64,000 nt of DNA, taken from NCBI GenBank assembly GCA_014529385.2, contig JABFUD020000275.1, positions 1 through 64,000 on the forward strand, written 5' to 3'. This stretch comes from Adiantum capillus-veneris. Taxonomy: Eukaryota; Streptophyta; Polypodiopsida; Polypodiales; Pteridaceae. This document shows, piece by piece, positions 54,262 to 64,000 of this stretch. Numbering within the stretch: position 1 is the first letter of the stretch; every line of letters starts with the position of its first letter. A program made the position numbers and the translations under genes. The notes beneath the pieces were generated by a model. The model was not told where the DNA came from. It searched no databases and saw only the letters and a program-made list of their open reading frames with translations.

Positions 54262-54738
54262 GGACTGGTGACGACCCCGTATATATGAGCGACGCTAAGA
54301 GGATTCTAATTCAGGTGAAACAATGGAGACCAAAATGACCACTAAGATAGAAACCAACAAGGAAGATGTCCATGAACCACAATGGCCAGGATCCAAGAAG
54401 AATAGAGGACCTTATCCAAACCCTACGGAGGAGATCGAGTGAGTCAAGCAATTATGGAGTTTGGTAGAAGATACCCAAAGGGATCTAGAGCCAGCACCTA
54501 GGCAGATCCAGATTATAGACACAGTGTTCCCTATGCAACAACAACCTCACCAAGTCCATAGACCCTTAGCCATACCTAGTGTCATCCAAGAAGAAAGTGA
54601 CGTAAAGTCATGGGAAAGTGGGCGTACTCACTTCTTGATTGAAAGAATGTTTACAGAGGGACTACCTGATCCTATCAAAGAAATGGAGATCCCATCTTCC
54701 CCACGTCAAGGGACTGAAGCCCAAAAGATGTTGCCAAA

Positions 54739-55359
54739 TTGATGGATTTCATGTCTTTAGAAGTTAGATCCACCATCATGTCCAAACTATATAAAGACCT
54801 TGAGCTAGTCTCAGCTCTTCGAGCCTTCCTCAATGGAGAACTAAAGTTTGGGCTACCACAATTTGCACAAATGGATGGAGCTGGGGAGATGCTAATAGAG
54901 GAGGAACACTTAGATCCACAACCCAACCTAGACAAGAACCTTGTGGTAGGAATACCTGTTAACAAGTTGGGACAATACTTTGAGGGTGATGAATCCAATG
55001 CAACCATACCAATCACTACTAAGGGATTAACTGTGAAGGGAATCCTTGATGGTGGCGTTGGGGTTAGCATTGTGACTAAAAAATGCTGGGAAATTATGGG
55101 AATACCTCACCTTGCAACCACAACCATAGTAGTGAAGATGGCCAATGGGTCAATTCTTAAACCTATTGGGATGCTAGAAGATCTCAAAATCAAGGTCTTT
55201 GGACATAAAAGAAGAATTACCTTCATTGTTATGGATTCCTCGAAGCACACTATGGCATCGGAGATGATCTTAGGATGTCCTTTCATGAGGGAAGCAAAAA
55301 TGGTGCATGAATGGTCTAAAAACCATGTCTACCTGCAGTTCCAAGATTCTGTCATTTGA
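54739..55359 (+). CDS. Retropepsin-like aspartic protease (copy B)
   Basis: Identical protein to 8339-8959, active site DGG. Confidence 0.75.
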   Translation: MMDFMSLEVRSTIMSKLYKDLELVSALRAFLNGELKFGLPQFAQMDGAGEMLIEEEHLDPQPNLDKNLVVGIPVNKLGQYFEGDESNATIPITTKGLTVKGILDGGVGVSIVTKKCWEIMGIPHLATTTIVVKMANGSILKPIGMLEDLKIKVFGHKRRITFIVMDSSKHTMASEMILGCPFMREAKMVHEWSKNHVYLQFQDSVI

Positions 55360-55610
55360 GTGAATCTTGTATCTGGTCGAGCACAACCCCTAGGAAACAG
55401 GTTTGATCTGACACCACAGTTCACTCGGCCCCATTGCAGTATTGTTATACGTGTAAAGCGGACACTGATGTTAGCCTGAAGATCCTCCTTATATTGATGT
55501 ACTACCTGGGGTGACTGAGTCAGACGATGTGGATTGGGTCCACCTAGCGGAAACCATAGACACTTGGGGAAACAGGGGGACGACTTGGGGTAACACCTGA
55601 GGGGGATGAA

Positions 55611-56012
55611 ATGCCACCACTCATACCCTTAAATATGCTAGAAGCAATGCATATAGCTTCTGACAAGACTCATCCTCATATAACAAAGAAAACATACAAG
55701 TGGGTCCCTAAATCTTCTTTAGCAACCATGGTTGATGCTAAAAAGCAGAAGCCTTGTAGGAAACGTCCCACTCGCTCCAAGAAATGTAAGGGAACGTGGT
55801 GTTGGATTCCTAAACAACTATTGAAAGCCCAAGGCTACTATCAAGGAAATGATCAAATCTGGGTGCCAAAACGTAGATTGTGTTTTTACCTGTCACCTGA
55901 CCCATGTGAGTCAAACCCTGTGACAACAAAGTCGATGAAAGATCGTGGGAAAGGAAAAATCACAGAACACTATACACCGGATCTGAAGCTAGTATGGGTT
56001 CCCAAGCAATAA
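55611..56012 (+). CDS. W-V/I-P-K repeat ORF (copy B)
   Basis: Identical protein to 9211-9612. Confidence 0.45.
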   Translation: MPPLIPLNMLEAMHIASDKTHPHITKKTYKWVPKSSLATMVDAKKQKPCRKRPTRSKKCKGTWCWIPKQLLKAQGYYQGNDQIWVPKRRLCFYLSPDPCESNPVTTKSMKDRGKGKITEHYTPDLKLVWVPKQ

Positions 56013-56269
56013 AGGCTTGTTTTGCTCAACTCAACCATAGAAAAAACGAATAAAGCTTCTATCTCTTCATGTAATGCATCCATAGAGGTAAAATCTTCTA
56101 CACAACCTCCACCTACCATAGGCAGCCTCCATTGAAGTTACAAAATATTTGACACCTCCCATTGTTCAATTATTACCTGATGCACTACTTCAAGTTCGTT
56201 CATGGGAGAGTACCTTACCACCCTTGCAACTCGATGAGGCACCCAGGGTAATAGAGAACTTTATCCTCG

Positions 56270-56501
56270 AGCATCGCTATAAGCATTGCTATTTTGAGAT
56301 CTACAATGTTTCTATATTGGGCTCCTACAGAGTCGCTATGGGTGTCGCTATAGGCATTTCTATATAGAGATGATTATAAAGAGGCTTACAGCAACCCACA
56401 TAGCAACGATATCATTTCGACGATCATAGCAACATTGGGGATAAAAATATCACGTGTTTTTTTTGTAAGGCCTTCACAAGCCTTAAGCACGTCTTGTAGT
56501 G
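56270..56501 (-). mobile_element. CACTA-type terminus (copy B)
   Basis: Same as 9870-10101. Here a left-hand terminus of the same family does exist upstream (24910), but the three-base flanks (ata and aac) do not match. Confidence 0.6.
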
Positions 56502-57359
56502 AACAGAACATGAAGTTATTGTATCCAATTGTAGGAACATGTGAAGTCACTTTATACACACAAATGAAATAAACGAAAATGACAAAAGGCTACCAAGAAA
56601 AATGTACCTCATAGATAACCATTATAAAGAAACACAAGTACATTGTGGAGGATATACAATCGAGAACAATTATCTTGATTGAACCAACATGTGTGTATAA
56701 TCATGCATTGTTAACCACTAAACATGAGGAAAGCCCGCTTTTGTATTATTTACTTCGTCAAACTCCATGTAATTATTTCTCGGGACTCAATTGAGTTTTC
56801 AGATTGTAATATATTAAATATGTGGATAAGCAAAACCCATGGTAAAAAGTAGGAGGTGATTTTAAGAGATAGAACCTTCAAGGCTGAGGTATAACGACCA
56901 ATTTTTGTAACCTGAATGACAACTTTTAAATCAACCAACTTTTGAGCTCAACTAAGTGTGCCGTGAGTATTGTGTGAGAGAGTGAGTGATCTTCTTCTAC
57001 TCTCTACACGTGCTATGAATGCTACATTGTGAAGAAATCTTCACCATTGTGTTAGCAATGGCAAGAGCTACGGGATGATGCCAAACTTGCACGGTTTTGG
57101 TCTCTTCACAAAGAGATCTTGCATGAGCTTTGAGGTGAGTTTTCTATCTAACGGTGCATCCAAATAGAGATTTCTATATGTCATTGCGTTCACGGAAATT
57201 AGAACTACACTTTAAGCCTAAACACGTCTAGAATTAGTGACCTATAATTTTTGGCCTATCTTCATAAGCGATTTCTGCACCAAGTGTTTACAAGTAGTGA
57301 ATTGGGAATAGAAACTTTAGGGTAGTGTCCTTTAGGTGTCTAGAGGTCACCCCTTGAAG

Positions 57360-57450
57360 TCTAGTTGGATATACCAATTTGTGGAACTTTGTTGTCAAGC
57401 GCGCTCATGCAATGACGTAACTGGGATGGGTGACCTCCCAATAAGGCTGT
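57360..57450 (+). repeat. 5S rRNA-derived sequence (copy B)
   Basis: Same as 10960-11050. Confidence 0.6.
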
Positions 57451-58360
57451 CACCCTAGGACCATCAACTAGTATAGAGCCATAATTGTGCACGTTAAGAG
57501 ACTGTGTGGAAAATATGAATGAATGAGCGTTCCAAGTTTGGCTTAAGGGGGTGGTTGCTGGGGTAAGCTCAACTTGTGATGACAAGGCTTGCATAAAATG
57601 GATACACCAGAGGTCCACCTTAAGGTTTTGGGGTATAAATGGCTAGACAAATTTGTGGAACTTTGTTCTAAAAATTGGTGGCAAGACACACAATGCCCTA
57701 CCCAACAACCATATTGAACATATTACAACAAAAAATGAGATGCAAAACTGACAAAAGTTAACAAAAGTGAATTGACAAAAGAACAGCATAATGAATAAAT
57801 CATGGGCAAAAAAACTTGAACACATCGATAGATTGTTAAGTTGGATCAAAATGTACAAGTTACAATGCATTGGCCATTATGGAAAATTGTTAAACTAAAT
57901 TACACTGTTTTGAATCATCTACAAAATTGACATATACATGTCATCTCCTAATACATGCTATATAGAAGTAAGACTAGTGCTAGCTAGGGCTAGTCTGACA
58001 TTGGCTCATTTGACATCTCATCATGACCCAAGGGTGTCTTTATCAGGTTTTGCAAAAACAAAAACAATAAGAATTTCTATAAGTATAAATATACCAATAT
58101 AAATAGTATAACAAGTTATTATTAAAATGCAATAAATTTTAGAGCATAAAGTTAAATAATTACCAAGACAGGTTGAGAGCCCAGAATGTCCATAAGCACC
58201 TTAAGCCCTTTTTGTTCGCATACTCACGCTCGTACAATGTGGGGTTATGTCCAATCATTGAACACTATTTAGGACATAAAAAGAAAATGTGATGTTAAAA
58301 TTTAAGATTACAAACACCAAAAACTACTTAACCTAGAGAAATGCAATAACACTTCCAAAG

Positions 58361-59187
58361 TTGGCCTCATATGACACCCATCTATTGTCTTACTCAAGTG
58401 GTGCGAGCCCTACCTCTACTCATGCTCTGGCCACCTCCCTTTGTTGCTTCCACTTGTTGGGATTCTCACGTGCTTCTTGCTTTGCAATCTTCCAATCTTC
58501 TTTAGTCGGCCAAGCTGACCTACTCCACCCATGCTTTATTTCTTTTTGCACTTTGGAACGCTTTTGCTTGCAGTTCTCATGCATCCGCACCTTCATTAAG
58601 TCTTCAGTGAAGCGCTCTCTTGATTTGCCATGAGAAACCCGTCATGGTGCATATTGATGACTCTATCTTTCAATTCATTGGGCATTTCAGTACAGGTATT
58701 TAAAGTGCCAAAAAACATGAGAGCATAGGACACGCATGTGCAAAATCACCTTCTTGCCATCCTCATCCAAGATCAAGTTTCCACTGATGTCGATCGGCGA
58801 GTATGGAAAGCCCTCTTGCCTATTGCGGGCTGAACCTAGGTGTCAATGCAAGCGTCTTGGTAGGGGTCTCAAGCGGTGTCTCAATAGGGGTCACGACTAC
58901 AGATTTCTCCACAGGATTTACCTTTGTCTATAAGATTTGTCTTTGATTCTTGTTACTTTTGCAACTCTAAATATAGCATTAATGTACCTGTAAATGTTGC
59001 TGGCTACCTCTTGGAAAAGAGAGTATTAGCATTTTATCTTCTTTGTAGGCCTAGTGTTGGTCAAACCAAACCTTACATGCTCTTCATGATTTTGGATGCT
59101 AAGGGTAGCAACCATTTCTTTTTTACTTGTAGCCTTACCCATGATTTCTCTGTTACCTGGCTTACTCTGTGTAATCTCTAGAATTCT
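58361..59187 (-). pseudogene. Unidentified broken coding remnant (copy B)
   Basis: Same as 11960-12787. Confidence 0.3.
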
Positions 59188-59778
59188 CTAAATGTTGTCT
59201 ACAACCATATTGCAATTTGCTTCTTTATCCAGTAGAGCATTGCATCTGACACTTGCTCCTTTTGTAGTGCTAAGAACTATAACTATTCTCATTGCTTGCT
59301 CTATTGAAGGTCTTTGTTCTGATTTTGCCATGGTCTCATCTTGATCTAGCTGTGTCTCTATGGAGGGTGACTTGAGACTTTTTGTTCCACTCTGACTTGC
59401 ATCAGCTGATTTAGCTGGCAATGAGTGATTGATCTTTGAACTTCCTATTGCTTTTTGGTTGTTTGCAATTTCGTTCTTCTTAATTTCTGGCTTTGGTGGC
59501 ATTCTTTGCTCAATAGCTATTGTGGTTGCTCTTTGCCCTATTTGATCTGCACTTGCTATTTCTTGATTTGCTTTAAGCTCTTTTGAAGTTCTATTTGATG
59601 GAGATGAATCATCTTCAATAAGATGTGCTTTGATATAAGTCTCCATTTTAACTGTGCTTGAGGACTTTGTGCTGTCGTCCACGGGTGACCAGTCCTGGTC
59701 TTCATTCTTTGTTGTCTGTGACTCTGTCATGTTTGCATTCTGTATCTTTAACATCTTCTGGGCCATTGACATTCCCAT
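59188..59778 (-). CDS. Unknown Ser/Lys/Gln-rich ORF (copy B)
   Basis: Identical protein to 12788-13378. Confidence 0.35.
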   Translation of the reverse strand: MGMSMAQKMLKIQNANMTESQTTKNEDQDWSPVDDSTKSSSTVKMETYIKAHLIEDDSSPSNRTSKELKANQEIASADQIGQRATTIAIEQRMPPKPEIKKNEIANNQKAIGSSKINHSLPAKSADASQSGTKSLKSPSIETQLDQDETMAKSEQRPSIEQAMRIVIVLSTTKGASVRCNALLDKEANCNMVVDNI

Positions 59779-60024
59779 TATGATGTTGTTGGCATATCCT
59801 TTGCTGTGATCACATGAAATTGAGCTATGATGATATGTGAACTTACTTCAATGGTGGTAGAGATGATTCCCAAGCATTCTGCTCATTTGTCTCCTGATAT
59901 ACTCACAAATTTAGGAGCATCTTCCAGTTGTGGTTGGCCACATCTTTTCCAAGTGCGAAAAGACATGAGGTTCTTGTCTAACTAAAAATCTAGCTTTACT
60001 TCTCTTGACAATATTTCTTCATTT

Positions 60025-60243
60025 TCACCAACAATGTTGCACGATCATCGTAGGATTCATGTTTGAATTGACTGCTTTTGTTGTGGCAGCGTCCTTTGGT
60101 TGAACTTTATCTGCATTTTCTTTTCTTTGACCACCTGATTTTGTTGATGTTGAGTCTATTGACTGTAATAGTACACTTTTTGTTTGCAATTGATGAGCAT
60201 TGTCTACCTGCATCTGAGTAACTTTTGATCTTAGAAGATCCAT
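60025..60243 (-). CDS. Unknown small ORF (copy B)
   Basis: Identical to 13625-13843. Confidence 0.25.
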   Translation of the reverse strand: MDLLRSKVTQMQVDNAHQLQTKSVLLQSIDSTSTKSGGQRKENADKVQPKDAATTKAVNSNMNPTMIVQHCW

Positions 60244-60306
60244 TGTACTTTCTGGAAGAATCTATCTCTTTGGAGGAGAATTTGGTGGTGACCTTTGTGT
60301 AGCTTT

Positions 60307-60720
60307 CTAAAATTTAGCTTTCATTGATTTTGACTTTTTTGTCATCTGTTCTAGCAGCTTGAGGCTTTGCATCATCTTCAGATAGTCTGTGACTTCAGCC
60401 TGGCCATCCGTAGGGGCTTGTACAAGGTCATGATCTTGCTGATATTCATTGCCATGTGCATCTTGATATGCATATGTGAGGTTGATCACATGTAACTTCT
60501 TGAATACTATTGTACTTTTTGGCTTTTGACTTTGACTTGTGGAGATCTGTTGAAACTTTTTCCCTTGATCTTCATAGAGGCATTCATCTGTAGGCTCTGA
60601 TGGAATTTGGCTCAATTGGAAACTTCCAACAGCCATATGATCTTTCAATGGTTTCTGCTTTGAAGAGGTCTGTTGGCTAGAAGCTCTAGGGCTTCTAACT
60701 AGTGTAGCATTTCTTGGCAC
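60307..60720 (-). CDS. Unknown ORF with Y/D/G/Y motif (copy B)
   Basis: Identical to 13907-14320. Confidence 0.35.
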   Translation of the reverse strand: MPRNATLVRSPRASSQQTSSKQKPLKDHMAVGSFQLSQIPSEPTDECLYEDQGKKFQQISTSQSQKPKSTIVFKKLHVINLTYAYQDAHGNEYQQDHDLVQAPTDGQAEVTDYLKMMQSLKLLEQMTKKSKSMKAKF

Positions 60721-60980
60721 ATAAGCTGAGCATGATGGACTTACAGCTCCCCCTTCCTAGGGTGATCACTATAGCCTGCTACATTTTGTAAGAGTTCAAA
60801 ATTGTAGTCTCACCTTTTGGGACTGTGAAGCTACACTTTGGATAGCACTGTTGATGTTTAGCATCTGTAAACCTTCGGCATAGTTTCCTATGTATCTCCT
60901 TGAAACATGACAAATTATGCCCCAAGTCAAGTTGTAGATAGCATTATCTTTGCCCTGATATTTTCTATCCTATGGGTCTC

Positions 60981-61604
60981 CTATGATATGAGATTCTGTG
61001 GTTTCGAGACCCAAGGCATCATAGATGCTAGGCTCTTGTCTATATCTACGACTGTTTTGGTCAAAGTATATGTTGGTTTGATCACAACATCGAAGTTTGA
61101 TTTCAATGGAGGAGAGTTTGGCTCTGAACAGATTTTTGGGTTCACTCGGGTAATATCCTTCAGCTCTAGAGAGGATGGCCTATAATAGATTCTTTTCTTT
61201 GAAATGAACCATCCTTTCTGATCTATCACTGGGCGCACTTGTAGGAAGTGGTATGTGGGCCGTTCAAACACTGGTTGATCCTTTTTGTACAGTTTTCCTT
61301 TTTGGTCTACATAGTGTGCATATGAATTATGTGTACCATACAAAGCTAACATCATTCTGTTTGATGTGTCTCTAGACTCGTGAATGATTGCAGATTCAAA
61401 ATCATTTGCAAACCTAATAGTCTTTTCAACCTTTGGTGATATCTGGACATCTTGACCAAATTCATGCAGGAATTTGTTGTTCAAAGAATCAATTTCAAGC
61501 TTTTCAGGTGTCTGTGCATCTTTATGCTGATTTTGAACTTGCACTGCTTTTACTGGTTCTTCTAATGGTAATGTAGAATCATCTGATTGCATTAAAATTG
61601 ACAA
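60981..61604 (-). CDS. Unknown 207-codon ORF (copy B)
   Basis: Identical to 14581-15204. Confidence 0.4.
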   Translation of the reverse strand: MSILMQSDDSTLPLEEPVKAVQVQNQHKDAQTPEKLEIDSLNNKFLHEFGQDVQISPKVEKTIRFANDFESAIIHESRDTSNRMMLALYGTHNSYAHYVDQKGKLYKKDQPVFERPTYHFLQVRPVIDQKGWFISKKRIYYRPSSLELKDITRVNPKICSEPNSPPLKSNFDVVIKPTYTLTKTVVDIDKSLASMMPWVSKPQNLIS

Positions 61605-61861
61605 GTTAGATGCACTACATCAAAATTCGCATTTCTAATTTTCTCTGTACCTTGCTTGGCAGTTGATGTATCCATGTTGTCTAGATTTCTTGGACAATCT
61701 TCAAAAAAATTTCCACCTTTTTGTCCACAATCTGAGAAATACGCCATGATCGGTGGTATTTCAATTGTCAAGCTCTATCTGAGAAGTTTCTGCTTCTATG
61801 CTTGCCAAATTGTCGGCTTCTTCTTTTAGAACACTAAGCATCAAGCTGTAGAATGCTCCAT

Positions 61862-62350
61862 CTAGAACTTTGTACGTCTTTGGCTTGGTTCTCCAATTAG
61901 ACTGGCTTCAACTGGTTGATCTGTTGGAACTTGCAATTTTGGCTCTCGACTATAGATTTCACCAATGTAATCCATGTACAATGACCCTGATTGCATATGT
62001 ACCAACTGTATGTTTGGCTGGCTTGTGCATATTTTTGAATAAACATTTGGGTTGACTTTCTGAACTTTTATCTGCACTTCATCTTTGAGCTTGCAATACC
62101 TGGCTCCATTGAAGTCTGTGAATATGTGGGTGTTCGCTAAATCTGGCTTTACTCTGATCAATAGGATCTTAGATCTTGTGTTGCTTTTATTGCTCATCAA
62201 GTATCTATGGCCTTCTGAATCTGTGTACAAAAATTTATCCCCATTGTAGCCATATAGCTGTAAAATCTGCTCTATTGCAGTTGTGCATGTGTTGTCACTG
62301 TTATTGGCTTGCTCTTCTCTACTTGAATTCTTGGCTCGATTTGAGTCCAT
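61862..62350 (-). CDS. Unknown 162-codon ORF (copy B)
   Basis: Identical to 15462-15950. Confidence 0.4.
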   Translation of the reverse strand: MDSNRAKNSSREEQANNSDNTCTTAIEQILQLYGYNGDKFLYTDSEGHRYLMSNKSNTRSKILLIRVKPDLANTHIFTDFNGARYCKLKDEVQIKVQKVNPNVYSKICTSQPNIQLVHMQSGSLYMDYIGEIYSREPKLQVPTDQPVEASLIGEPSQRRTKF

Positions 62351-62785
62351 GTTGGCTCAATCTGTAACAACTCTCTCCTAGCAGATCTTGGTATCGATTA
62401 GCAAAATTTCTACTGCCCGTACTAACCTAATTTGCAATTACATGTGAGTTGTGTCCCTGTTCGTTCGATTAGAAGCTCAATTTGGAATGCAATCACTTGC
62501 ACTTGCCCATTTCTAGCATGCAAAATTTTAAAATTTGTCTGTCCCTCAAACGGCTTTGAGTTGATCTTTTTCGGCTTTTTCCGACTATCCTCCTACTATT
62601 TCTAACTGTTCCACTGTTTGCTCGGTTTTTTCTTGGCTGTTGTTCTTGATTTTTGCTCGCTTTGCGGTACACTTCTCCGGCCTTGCTTTTTGGATTTTGA
62701 TTTTGTTCGTGTGTGATTTTTTCCGGCGATGTGTGTGTTTTTTGCTTTTCTGCTTCTTTCCGGCTTTTTCTGGCACTTTCAACAA

Positions 62786-63325
62786 CTTATTTTTTATTTA
62801 TATTAATCTTTTGTGAAATTTTGAATTTTCTACTTTTTTTACTATTTTTATAATTTTTTGAAAAAGTTTTGATTTTTAATGAATTTTTTGTGAATTTTCT
62901 TTTTTTTTGTGATTTTTTTGAATTTTATGGGATTTTTTGAAGGTTGTATGATTTTTTATGATTTATTGGAATTTTTTCGATCAGTGCTTTATTTTTTATG
63001 ATTTTTTCGGAGCCGTTATGGATTTTCTACAATTTTTAATGATTTATCTGTGAGTTTTTTATTTTTGATTTTTATTGTTTGTTTTTTTTTTAATAACGAT
63101 TTTTTATGACCTTTTAATTTTTTGTAAGTTTTTTTTAGTGAGGTTTTTCTATTTTCTAATGAATTTTTAATGTGTTTTTTTCCATTTTTCTAGAATCTTT
63201 TAAACTCTTTTATAAAAAAAAAGTATTAAATGGCTTTTTTGGTTTTTTATTATTGTTTTTTGTGATTTTGTTTGATTTTTTTACTTTTTTTATAATTTAT
63301 TTATAATAGTAAAATTTTAAAAAAG
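62786..63325. repeat. T-rich block (copy B)
   Basis: Same as 16386-16925. Confidence 0.7.
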
Positions 63326-63434
63326 AACTACCTAAATAGATGATAGTAGGATGTGCATAGTATTATCCGTGTGTGGACTTGATCCCAATGCTAAACTTGC
63401 TTTTTAGTTTATTTTTTTGGTGGCCATTGAGGGT

Positions 63435-64000
63435 TTTTTGTCTCCCAGTGTCCGCCAAACTATCTACAAACTTGGAAAATTGGTGCAATGGATCTCCTAG
63501 AAGGAGATTGATGCAGTTTCTATACCATTCGCTCAACAAAACGTTGTGAAGGTTTGTTGCATGTTTGAGACACACTTTCCTACCACCATGCTGACCATTC
63601 AAGTGCATCTTCTTGTTCACATAATTGACAAGGTGGAAATAGTAGGCACAATGCATTCTAGGTGGATGTTCTTTTTAGAACATTTCATGAAAACGCTCAA
63701 GGGATATGTGCGTCACGAGAAGGCACGTCCAGAGGGTAACATGGAAGAGGGTTGTCTAGTTTCACAGTCCCTTGTATACATTGGAGAATGGCTCACTGGA
63801 GTTGATAATGGAGGAGATCTGCTTTGGTACACCATTGATGTTGAGTGCATTTTTGCAATTGTGATGTGCAATCTTGGTGTGTAAAAGAACATGATAGAGG
63901 ATCTAGAGGCTAAGATCAATCGATTTTGCATTCTTCACAACCCAATGATGCAAAAGTGGATTTTAGAGTACAAGGATGCAAAGCAAGAGAGACAAAGGGC
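63435..64000 (+). pseudogene. CACTA DUF4218-like fragment, cut by window end (copy B)
   Basis: Same as 17035-17600; the window ends inside the C-terminal region. Confidence 0.8.

Larger units (their letters stand above)
49717..56140 (+). mobile_element. Ty3-like LTR retroelement remnant (copy B)
   Basis: Second copy of the 3319-9740 element with the same truncation and no RT or integrase. Differences: one extra GA unit, C to A at 50168, five C residues at 51455 instead of four, one base fewer near 52587, Met to Ile at 53132, and Ser to Arg at 54087. Confidence 0.8.
46383..64000. repeat. Copy B of the giant direct repeat
   Basis: Homology to copy A is traceable from the shared string at 46383 (matching base 3) to the last base of the window (matching base 17600). 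Net offset ends at exactly 46400. Every feature of copy A is present again in the same orientation. If the duplication is tandem, the sequence just past the window should begin as base 17601 does (atgacttgagtggagatgga). Confidence 0.97.

Noticed and set aside
1-64000. The giant repeats as LTRs of one giant retroelement
   Set aside because: The copies contain several unrelated elements in mixed orientations and no primer site or polypurine tract sits at their edges.
1-64000. CRISPR arrays, bacterial operons or tRNA genes
   Set aside because: No regularly spaced repeats of the right size and no cloverleaf-like gene sequences were seen. The 18-base tRNA matches are retroelement primer sites only.

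Overview
This window looks like nuclear DNA from a land plant, probably a vascular plant with a large, repeat-rich genome. I cannot name the species. The evidence is the transposon content: Ty1/copia and Ty3-like LTR retroelements with plant-type primer sites (tRNA-iMet and tRNA-Asp), CACTA (En/Spm) transposase fragments with TNP2 and DUF4218-like segments, a 5S-rRNA-derived sequence resembling Cassandra-type elements, and plant-type FCP1/HAD genes carrying a DLNG motif. Nothing looks prokaryotic, and I found no tRNA gene, CRISPR array or operon.

The dominant structure is a very large direct repeat. Bases 1-17600 (copy A) recur almost identically at about 46383-64000 (copy B), offset about 46400 bases. 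Both copies touch the window edges, so the true repeat may be longer. About ten differences are visible and all lie in the first 7.7 kb. This is either a very recent tandem duplication of a roughly 46.4 kb unit or an assembly artefact such as uncollapsed haplotypes.

Each copy holds, in order: about 3.3 kb with no gene; a Ty3-like element remnant (LTR, tRNA-Asp primer site, frameshifted gag with several zinc knuckles, retropepsin, a W-V-P-K repeat ORF, no reverse transcriptase seen); a CACTA-type terminus; a 5S-like sequence; a minus-strand cluster of unidentified broken ORFs; a T-rich block; and a CACTA DUF4218 fragment.

The middle (about 17.9-46.2 kb) is a graveyard of nested elements. A copia 5' end (LTR, primer site, broken gag) at 17.9-18.9 kb is followed by a tRNA-Asp-type LTR inserted into its gag. 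Inside that lies a 1.2 kb element with TTAA flanks and piggyBac-like ends. Next come a minus-strand CACTA transposase, a minus-strand Ty3 array (gag-like, LTR, pol remnant, LTR), a microsatellite block with hairpin MITE-like units, and a Ty3 reverse transcriptase cut by a copia LTR. The copia gag-pol (minus) is fused directly to a Ty3-like gag whose own LTR sits in what looks like an intron of an FCP1-like gene. Two degenerate FCP1-like units follow. Finally a copia RNase H fragment, polypurine tract and LTR match the family of the 17.9 kb LTR.

Almost every coding stretch is broken by stops or frameshifts. The region is best read as layered transposon debris with one possible host gene family (FCP1-like) caught inside. 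I compared sequences by eye, so boundaries of diverged elements are approximate.
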